Shown: positions 1 to 4,953 of the stretch, one piece after another | Position numbering within the stretch: the first letter of the stretch is position 1 | Layout of the letters: the number at the start of each line of letters is the position of its first letter | Source of the DNA: a bacterium | GTDB taxonomy: Bacteria > SM23-31 > JAUVVT01 | DNA: 6,608 nt | Reading direction: 5' to 3' | Assembly (NCBI GenBank): GCA_030616165.1 | Contig: JAUWXV010000208.1 | Span: forward strand, 1-6,608 | The notes under the pieces: model-generated | What the model saw: the letters and a program-made list of their open reading frames with translations, nothing else | What the model was told of the DNA's origin: nothing | The model's database searches: none | Position numbers and translations under genes: made by a program

Positions 1-627
1 ATTATATACCCACGCGCCACTCGCGGAGTTGCGAAACATTGAAGTCCTCACCAAAGTAATATGTCCAAACATCCCTGCTTTATAAATCTCTCTTGCTCTC
101 CAATTAGAAGGGCTGCTCCTTGCTCCATGACCTAATTGAAGAATCCTTTTATTTTTTTTAACTGCATTCACTAAATTTATCGCTTCAGGTATAGTTCGGG
201 TCAAAGGTTTTTCCACATAGATGTCCTTTCCAGCTTCTGCCGCAGCAATGGAGACCGGTGCATGCAAGTGGTCTGGTGTCGCTATTATCACTGCATCAAT
301 ATTTTTATTTCTCATCAAATCACGATAGTCAACATAACTTATTACATCGGGATTATCACTCTTTACCGTATTTGCAGCCCTTTCCAAATATGGAGTATAT
401 GCATCACATACACCGCGAACCTGAGTCCCGGAAACATTCATTATTTGTCTTAAAAGAGAACTCCCTCGTATGCCTATACCGACCATTCCAATTCCTATTA
501 CATCTGAGGGATTGGGATTTGTAAGGAGAGCAGGTGCCCCAAATGTACTTGCAATTGTTAGACCCGCTGTTCCAAGAGTGCTCTTTTCTATAAATTCCCT
601 TCTTGTAATTTTTTTATCTAACGACAT
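1..627 (-). CDS. Tat-exported Gfo/Idh/MocA-family oxidoreductase, C-terminus cut by window edge
   Basis: NAD(P)-dependent sugar oxidoreductase family; 209 residues are visible and the frame runs off the left edge without a stop. Residues 8-16 read TRREFIEKS, a twin-arginine motif, followed by a small-residue hydrophobic stretch (17-35), so the protein should be exported folded with its cofactor. The Rossmann fold begins at residues 43-55 (IGIGMVGIGIRG), with an acidic residue after the second strand (VCDAY, 73-77), the ATPDHLHAP segment (116-124) and the family's EKP motif at 139-141, whose lysine is catalytic in many members. Start chosen at 627 because GGGAGGTG lies 5 bases upstream (633-640). 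It lies 211 bases downstream of the toroid gene on the same strand. Family known, substrate not: Tat-exported relatives include glucose-fructose oxidoreductase and NAD-dependent GH109 glycosidases, and the C-terminal domain needed to tell them apart is outside the window. Confidence 0.92.
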   Translation of the reverse strand, partial: MSLDKKITRREFIEKSTLGTAGLTIASTFGAPALLTNPNPSDVIGIGMVGIGIRGSSLLRQIMNVSGTQVRGVCDAYTPYLERAANTVKSDNPDVISYVDYRDLMRNKNIDAVIIATPDHLHAPVSIAAAEAGKDIYVEKPLTRTIPEAINLVNAVKKNKRILQLGHGARSSPSNWRAREIYKAGMFGHITLVRTSMFRNSASGAWVYN

Positions 628-665
628 AATAACACCTCCCATCAATTTTTTGTCTAAAAATATTA

Positions 666-699
666 ATTGTATTTAAAAATTAAATCTAATAAATACAAT
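666..699. repeat. 10-bp perfect inverted repeat upstream of the oxidoreductase
   Basis: The arms ATTGTATTTA (666-675) and TAAATACAAT (690-699) are perfect reverse complements separated by 14 bases. The element sits about 40 bases upstream of the oxidoreductase start codon. It could be an operator for a dimeric repressor or a weak AT hairpin in the leader. The remainder of the 210-base gap (628-837) is very AT-rich, with no gene and no convincing GC-rich terminator after the toroid gene. In such AT-rich DNA, chance cannot be excluded. Confidence 0.4.
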
Positions 700-837
700 A
701 ATATAAAATACACAAAAGGGAATAACTTTTCCAAGAACTATACATTGGTTGGACTCGTCGAAAGAATTGTTTCACTTTTTAAAATAATAAAAATAATAAC
801 AAAAATAAATAAAAAAAGAATTTATATTTGTCCATCT

Positions 838-2487
838 CTATTTTCGGATAATATTCAGTCTAAGAGGGCTTTTTGCCTTCAGTTTCACATCATGCCCTAT
901 TATCAGATTTTCTCCGATTACGTTCATTTGTTTCCCTCCCTCTTCCAGAATTACGTAAACGCTGAGCGGATCTACCGTGTACCATTCTGGAAAAGAATTA
1001 ATCCTTGGATAGTCCTTTGGCATTCCTAAGAATCGACTGTGACGTGGGGAATCGAAACAAATTTTTCCACTCCAGGGCTTATTTGAATAGACAAAAATCT
1101 CCAGTCCATTCTCAGTCTGTTCTGCGGACAAAAGCAGGTCTTTTCTCCATGGTTTACAGTACAATCCTTGGGTTTTGTAGAAAGCATACATAAGAACCGT
1201 CCGGGCAAAGTTCCCGTCACCGTGCCACTCCTCAATAATTCCATCTTCTTTTTGAAATGCAAACAACCTCTGAATTTCAGTTTCAACCCAGTCAAAAGCA
1301 GTTGGAACGGGTAGGTGACATAAAAGCCCTAATGCCCCTTCTATCGAGTCAGCATATCCATCATGGGATTGATTAATATCTCCGCGCGGTTCCCATCGGT
1401 AATCACGATATCTGTGAATATTTTTTAGGACATGTTCTACATAATTCCTGTATTTTTTTTCACCTGTTGCCATGTAAAATGTGTAGTAACTATAGTAATT
1501 ATATCCCCAACAGTCCGAGAAACCACCTCTGGTAATCTCCCCGGTTTTTATATCCACTTCGTTGTACAACAGCCCCGAACTATCAGCGGCAATTTCCTGG
1601 ATACGGTCCAGCATCTTTTTGATAGGAAGATAATAAGAGTCAGCCCGACTACTACTATTTTCAGTTTCAATCGCATAGAGTAGGGCAAGACCTGAAACTA
1701 TTTCACATCCATGGTCTCTGGACTTGAATTTTCCGTCTCCTTCCTGGGTATCAAAATTCCAATGATACACCGGCAGCCAATCATTGCTGGGAATTACTTC
1801 ATAGCAATATGCATCCCCAATCCGTTCTGCCCATTTTAGATACTTATTGTATCCTTTCATCCAGTAAAGCCTGCAGAGAATCTGCAGCATCTCACCGTTG
1901 ACTTCAGAATCTTCCGAGGGCAAGTTACCAAAACGCGTCTTTACAGGAGCAGCATCAAATATCCCACTCACCAATTCCTGCATGCGGTCAGACCAGACTC
2001 CCCTGCCCAGAATTTCCAACATGGGAACTATACCATCCTTGGCGTATTCCGACGCCCCAAAAATCAATCTGTCAAGATTATAGTATAATCTACTTCGCTT
2101 GTTAAAGTCGTATGCATCCGGTAAACCGAACTGACTTATAGTCAAGGATTTCTCACCGACTAATGATTTCCACAGAAGAGGACCGGCGATTTCGGGTCTG
2201 GTAAAGTGAGCAGTGATGACCATAAAAGGAAAATTATCTGCGGCAGAATTCTCAGGAGTCCAGATTCCCTTTCCTTGTGATAGATTCTGAGGTAATAGAC
2301 CGCTCTCACTATCTATATATTTTATCCATGCTGTGAGATAATTATCGCACCTTATAAAAGCCTCGTTAGCTAATTTTGCATTCTGCTGCAATCTTTTCTC
2401 AAGGTCATTTCCAAGAACGTTTTGATGTATAAAAGAAAACACAATAAAAATACTGAATATAATTTTCACCAATTTCCAATTATACAT
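838..2487 (-). CDS. Secreted alpha/alpha-toroid-like protein, putative carbohydrate-active enzyme of unknown specificity
   Basis: 549 residues. A Sec signal peptide covers residues 1-26: basic N-region with K5 and K8, hydrophobic core 9-20, likely cleavage after VLG. The mature part is rich in helices with repeated aromatic pairs, as in six-hairpin (alpha/alpha) toroid glycosidases and lyases. Polar clusters likely to line a pocket are SAADNFPF (81-88), NLDRLIFGASEY (137-148), SEVNGEML (194-201), RDHGCE (257-262), DCWGYNYYSYYT (325-336), HDGYADSIEGAL (375-386) and EEWHGDGNFART (419-430). Residues from about 450 onward look like a beta-rich tail. A longer frame begins at 2565, but 2487 is preferred: it has AGGGAG 7 bases upstream and places the signal peptide at the N-terminus. 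Divergent from the sulfatase across a shared control region, so co-regulation is plausible. I recognise the general pattern of conserved planctomycete and verrucomicrobial hypothetical proteins but no named family; catalytic activity is an inference. Confidence 0.85.
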   Translation of the reverse strand: MYNWKLVKIIFSIFIVFSFIHQNVLGNDLEKRLQQNAKLANEAFIRCDNYLTAWIKYIDSESGLLPQNLSQGKGIWTPENSAADNFPFMVITAHFTRPEIAGPLLWKSLVGEKSLTISQFGLPDAYDFNKRSRLYYNLDRLIFGASEYAKDGIVPMLEILGRGVWSDRMQELVSGIFDAAPVKTRFGNLPSEDSEVNGEMLQILCRLYWMKGYNKYLKWAERIGDAYCYEVIPSNDWLPVYHWNFDTQEGDGKFKSRDHGCEIVSGLALLYAIETENSSSRADSYYLPIKKMLDRIQEIAADSSGLLYNEVDIKTGEITRGGFSDCWGYNYYSYYTFYMATGEKKYRNYVEHVLKNIHRYRDYRWEPRGDINQSHDGYADSIEGALGLLCHLPVPTAFDWVETEIQRLFAFQKEDGIIEEWHGDGNFARTVLMYAFYKTQGLYCKPWRKDLLLSAEQTENGLEIFVYSNKPWSGKICFDSPRHSRFLGMPKDYPRINSFPEWYTVDPLSVYVILEEGGKQMNVIGENLIIGHDVKLKAKSPLRLNIIRK

Positions 2488-2494
2488 TTTATAA

Positions 2495-2500
2495 CTCCCT
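2495..2500 (-). promoter_or_regulatory. Ribosome binding site of the toroid gene
   Basis: AGGGAG on the minus strand lies 7 bases before the ATG at 2487. It supports this start over the in-frame ATG at 2565, whose extension would add 26 residues ahead of a well-formed signal peptide. Confidence 0.75.
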
Positions 2501-2527
2501 TTATATTTTTTACTTTCATAAAAATAA

Positions 2528-2548
2528 ACAGGTAGTTTGTGAACCTGT
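2528..2548 (-). promoter_or_regulatory. Leader hairpin upstream of the toroid gene
   Basis: On the minus strand ACAGGT (2548-2543) and ACCTGT (2533-2528) form a perfect 6-bp stem with a 9-base loop, followed at once by TTTATTTTT. That is the shape of a weak intrinsic terminator or attenuator, about 30 bases before the ribosome binding site. It could instead be an operator. No leader-peptide code or ligand-binding fold was recognised. Confidence 0.35.
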
Positions 2549-2629
2549 ATTCCCGGACAAAACAATGATAACTAATTTTCTGATGATTTAGTTTAATGGA
2601 TTGAAAAATTTTAATAATTAGTCAAATAA

Positions 2630-2658
2630 AAAATAATCATTTTAAATCTACTTTTCAA
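2630..2658 (-). promoter_or_regulatory. Weak candidate promoter for the toroid gene
   Basis: On the minus strand TTGAAA (2658-2653), a 17-base spacer and TATTTT (2635-2630) match the sigma70 consensus at 5/6 and 4/6 positions. Transcription would start near 2623, giving a leader of about 135 bases that includes the hairpin at 2528-2548. In DNA this AT-rich such matches are common, so support is thin. Confidence 0.22.
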
Positions 2659-2702
2659 CTAAAAAATAAAAAACTCTATTTGTAAGTATTTTCTTCTGCC
2701 GA

Positions 2703-2723
2703 CGAAGGTGTTCTTCACCCTCG
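2703..2723. repeat. REP-like hairpin, copy 1
   Basis: CGAAGGTG (2703-2710), loop TTCTT, and CACCCTCG (2716-2723) form an 8-bp stem with one A-C mismatch. It stands out as a GC-richer island in AT-rich DNA. The reverse complement of 2707-2719 matches 2864-2876 at 12 of 13 positions (GGTGAAGAAC, then A or G, then CC), so this is one of a pair of inverted copies. Confidence 0.55.
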
Positions 2724-2786
2724 CCCTCAACACATCTCATCTTTCTCCATCTTCAAAACCACTGTTTTATTAAAGATATAATCTTT

Positions 2787-2817
2787 TGCACTTAAATAAG
2801 GATATTCTTAAGGTGCA
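2787..2817. repeat. Imperfect inverted repeat between the two REP-like hairpins
   Basis: TGCAC-TTAA (2787-2795) and TTAAGGTGCA (2808-2817) are reverse complements apart from one bulged base, with a 12-base loop. It lies near the middle of the segment bounded by the paired hairpins at 2703-2723 and 2862-2878, so the whole could fold as a nested structure. Confidence 0.35.
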
Positions 2818-2861
2818 TTATATAATTACCATCTTTCACTGCAAGCATAATTGAAAACCTC

Positions 2862-2878
2862 GAGGTGAAGAACGCCTC
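2862..2878. repeat. REP-like hairpin, copy 2 (inverted relative to copy 1)
   Basis: GAGGTG (2862-2867), loop AAGAA, and CGCCTC (2873-2878) form a 6-bp stem with one wobble (G-U) pair. The loop is complementary to the TTCTT loop of the hairpin at 2703-2723, and the 13-base core is shared in inverted orientation. A CCTCGAGG palindrome overlaps its left side. It ends 26 bases before the -35 box of the upstream sulfatase promoter. Confidence 0.55.
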
Positions 2879-2903
2879 ACTTTGAAAGAATTTTATTAAA
2901 TCA

Positions 2904-2932
2904 TTGACATCAATATTTTCTATTAATATATT
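2904..2932 (+). promoter_or_regulatory. Candidate sigma70 promoter (distal) of the sulfatase
   Basis: TTGACA (2904-2909) is a perfect -35 box, followed by a 17-base spacer and TATATT (2927-2932), 5/6 to the -10 consensus. Initiation near 2939 would give a leader of about 200 bases before the sulfatase ATG. The exact -35 box and ideal spacing make it the strongest promoter match in the gap. Confidence 0.5.
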
Positions 2933-3022
2933 TAATTATAACTGCACCTTTTATTAAACCTGAACATAGGTAAATTATCCTTTTAATTTCCGTAAAAAGT
3001 TTTTTATCCATTCTATACTCTT

Positions 3023-3051
3023 TTGTTTAAATGTCAATTAGAAATTATAAT
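3023..3051 (+). promoter_or_regulatory. Candidate sigma70 promoter (proximal) of the sulfatase
   Basis: TTGTTT (3023-3028, 4/6 to consensus), a 17-base spacer and a perfect TATAAT (3046-3051). Initiation near 3058 would give a leader of about 83 bases. With the distal match at 2904-2932 it would form a tandem promoter pair. Confidence 0.4.
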
Positions 3052-3127
3052 AATAAAACATTAATGAGATTCAAAAAAATTTAATTTTATTTTAGAATGA
3101 CAGCAAACAGTCTAAATCAATGACAAC

Positions 3128-3134
3128 AAGGAGG
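3128..3134 (+). promoter_or_regulatory. Ribosome binding site of the sulfatase
   Basis: AAGGAGG lies 6 bases before the ATG at 3141. It selects this start over the in-frame ATG at 3120, which has no Shine-Dalgarno sequence and lies upstream of this site. Confidence 0.85.
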
Positions 3135-3140
3135 ATTCAA

Positions 3141-4625
3141 ATGAAGGATAAACAAACTAAAAAAGTAGGCAAAACTGATGAGGAAAAAAAATTGAGCAGT
3201 AAAAAAATTTCAAGAAGAGAATTTACAAAGCAAGCGGCTGCAATTTGCGGAGCAGGTGCTATCGGAACCATAAATCTTAATCAGCGTTCAACTCCGGCTT
3301 CCAGTAAAACTTCTGAACAGCGAAACGTTCTTCTTCTAATTTCAGATGACCATGGACTTGGTGAACTTGGTTGTTATGGCAATAAAGTTATACAAACACC
3401 AAATCTTGACCGCTTAGCAGAAAATGGAGTGATATTCTCCAGTGCATTCACAACGGTAGCTTCATGCAGTGCGAGTCGCTCTGTGATATATACAGGGCTT
3501 TTTAACCATACAAATGGTCAATTCGGTCATCAGCACTCTTTCCATAATCAGAATACTCACAAATGGGTCAAAGGTGTTCCTTATATTTTAAATAAAAAGG
3601 GCTACTACACTGGTCTTATAGGTAAGTATCATGTTCAGCCGGATGAAGTTTATTCTTTTAAAGCATTAGAAGGAGGTCCCGGAGGAAACCGGGATGTTTT
3701 TACTATGGCTAAAAAAGCAAATGAGTTCTTCAATTCAAATAGGGATAACCCATTTTTGCTGGTAATGGGATATTCCGACCCTCACAGGGACTGGGTCAAA
3801 AGTAATAAGCGAAGTTATCCCGGAATCAAAAAAAATGTTTACTCTCCGGATAATGTCATTGTCCCTCCTTTTTTACCCGATGAACCGGAAGTCAGAGAAG
3901 AGATGGCGGAATACTATCAATCAGTGGACCGTCTGGACAAGGGAATTGGTTATATTCTTGATTATCTGGAAAAGAGCGGAAGAGATAAGGAAACACTGAT
4001 AATCTACATCAGCGACAACGGTATCCCGTTTCCCGGAGCAAAAACGACCCTGTATGACCCTGGAATTCATATGCCAATGATTGTATCATCACCAACCCTT
4101 AAAAAAAGAGGCATCGTCAACAACGCAATGGTCAGTTATATAGATATTGTACCAACTATACTTGATTGGGCAGGTGCTGAAGCACCTTATGAACTGCCGG
4201 GCCGTTCTATTCTGCCAATTTTAGAAGAGGAAAACCCATCAGGTTGGGATACAATCTACGCTTCTCACACGTTCCACGAAATCACAATGTATTATCCAAT
4301 GCGAGTCATCAGAACAAGGAGATATAAATATATCCTGAACCTTGCCCATCAACTTGACTACCCATTTGCGTCTGATTTATATTATTCTACAACATGGCAG
4401 GGCATACTTCATCGTAAGGCAAAGATGATGGGAGTGCAAAACGTGGAATCATATATACATCGTCCAAAAGATGAACTTTACGACCTTGAAAAAGACCCGA
4501 ATGAAGTTAACAACGTTGCAAACAACTCACAATATGCTTATGTTCTTACAGATTTAAAAAATAGACTTCGAAAATTCCAGGAAGAGACTGATGATCCATG
4601 GATAGTGAAATATGAGTATGAATAG
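3141..4625 (+). CDS. Tat-exported sulfatase, heparan N-sulfatase (SGSH)-like
   Basis: 494 residues, type I sulfatase hydrolysing a sulfate ester or sulfamate. SRREF at 24-28 followed by an Ala/Gly-rich stretch is a twin-arginine signal after a charged 23-residue leader. Active-site features: metal-binding SDDHG (68-72), the CSASR signature (109-113) whose C109 would become formylglycine and R113 support it, IGKYH (160-164), SDPHRD (212-217) and SDNG (291-294) with K301. The segments around TTVASCSASR, SDNGIPFP, HEITMYYPMR and ETDDPW match my memory of human SGSH along the whole length, including the C-terminal subdomain, so an N-sulfoglucosamine or related sulfamidase/sulfatase activity is likely. 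Cysteine-type sulfatases need a cytoplasmic maturase (anSME or FGE), not present here. Start set at 3141 by the AAGGAGG. Divergent from the secreted toroid gene. Exact substrate is inferred, not shown. Confidence 0.93.
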   Translation: MKDKQTKKVGKTDEEKKLSSKKISRREFTKQAAAICGAGAIGTINLNQRSTPASSKTSEQRNVLLLISDDHGLGELGCYGNKVIQTPNLDRLAENGVIFSSAFTTVASCSASRSVIYTGLFNHTNGQFGHQHSFHNQNTHKWVKGVPYILNKKGYYTGLIGKYHVQPDEVYSFKALEGGPGGNRDVFTMAKKANEFFNSNRDNPFLLVMGYSDPHRDWVKSNKRSYPGIKKNVYSPDNVIVPPFLPDEPEVREEMAEYYQSVDRLDKGIGYILDYLEKSGRDKETLIIYISDNGIPFPGAKTTLYDPGIHMPMIVSSPTLKKRGIVNNAMVSYIDIVPTILDWAGAEAPYELPGRSILPILEEENPSGWDTIYASHTFHEITMYYPMRVIRTRRYKYILNLAHQLDYPFASDLYYSTTWQGILHRKAKMMGVQNVESYIHRPKDELYDLEKDPNEVNNVANNSQYAYVLTDLKNRLRKFQEETDDPWIVKYEYE

Positions 4626-4698
4626 AAAATTTAAAATACTCGTTTATACTAATTGATACTTGTCCTCTGAAAATTGCAATATGGTGGTTTTTTAAACA

Positions 4699-4902
4699 GA
4701 TATTACTCGTGTCTGGGTTGGTCCTGATTATTGGGCAAACCGACTTCAGGATTGGAGAATCACCAATGGAAGACTCGAATGTATTACAGCCAATCCTAAT
4801 GAACCTATGCGCACGGTGCACCTTCTGAAACGCTCTCTTGGTAACATACAAGGTGACCCACGTATGAGTGTGCGGACTAGTGCTATTGACATTAAAGGAA
4901 GT
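4699..4902 (+). pseudogene. Decayed fragment resembling the N-terminal region of a PhoD-like phosphatase
   Basis: The plus frame from 4699 encodes about 65 residues with a protein-like composition: TRVWVGPDYWANRLQDWR, then NGRLECI, VHLLKRSLG and GDPRMSVRTSAI. This resembles, from memory, the N-terminal region seen in exported PhoD-type alkaline phosphatase/metallophosphoesterase proteins of planctomycetes and Bacteroidota. There is no signal peptide: the same frame is closed by TAA at 4693, just six bases before the similarity begins. To the right the frame runs through a terminator into the antisense of the secretin gene, so the metal-binding catalytic domain is missing. Both ends are lost, which fits a deletion remnant. 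An ATG at 4807 gives a longer plus frame to 5307, but its second half is only antisense to the secretin. The family assignment is moderately sure; that it is gene debris is surer. Confidence 0.6.
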
Positions 4903-4925
4903 ATTATTTTATTACTCACTCAAGT

Positions 4926-4953
4926 AAAAAAATCGGGCAACCCTTATTTTTTT
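4926..4953. terminator. Bidirectional intrinsic terminator between sulfatase/remnant and secretin
   Basis: Seven A (4926-4932), then GGG-CAA-CCC (4935-4943) and seven T (4947-4953). The GGG/CCC stem can extend through A-T pairs (T4933 with A4946, then the A and T runs) across a small internal loop, so either strand yields a hairpin followed by a U tract. It can end transcripts arriving from the sulfatase side and from the secretin gene. The secretin stop codon (4944-4946) lies within the structure. The GC stem is only 3 bp, so efficiency is uncertain. Confidence 0.5.

Larger units (their letters stand above)
2488..3140. other. Divergent AT-rich intergenic control region
   Basis: This 650-base stretch separates the minus-strand toroid gene from the plus-strand sulfatase. 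I see no credible coding sequence, tRNA or rRNA. It holds two candidate sigma70 promoters facing the sulfatase, a weak candidate facing the toroid gene, a leader hairpin, and two islands of higher GC (about 2700-2760 and 2855-2880) that carry related hairpins in opposite orientation. The rest is AT-rich without recognised signals. Confidence 0.8.

Noticed and set aside
258-524. Two plus-strand open frames opposite the oxidoreductase
   Set aside because: They are antisense to a well-supported Rossmann-fold gene and have no protein-like features.
720-760. Possible terminator (TCCAA/TTGGA arms) after the toroid gene
   Set aside because: The stem is 5 bp and AT-containing with a long loop, lies about 90 bases past the stop codon, and lacks a following T run in the right place.
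667-1029. Plus-strand open frame of 120 codons starting in the 628-837 gap
   Set aside because: Its start is an AT-rich Lys/Asn/Ile-rich run and its second half is antisense to the toroid gene C-terminus; there is no ribosome binding site.
1026-1295. Minus-strand open frame of 89 codons inside the toroid gene
   Set aside because: It is another frame of a gene with a clear signal peptide and conserved clusters; nothing supports translation.
2488-3140. Possible CRISPR array or riboswitch in the long intergenic region
   Set aside because: There are only two related repeats, in inverted orientation and without regular spacers, and I recognise no aptamer core.
4626-4698. Possible start or signal peptide for the phosphatase-like fragment
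   Set aside because: The in-frame ATG at 4681 is followed by TAA at 4693, and no hydrophobic segment is encoded in this stretch.
4546-4851. Minus-strand open frame of 101 codons
   Set aside because: It overlaps the sulfatase C-terminus and the remnant in antisense, has no ribosome binding site and encodes no recognisable domain.
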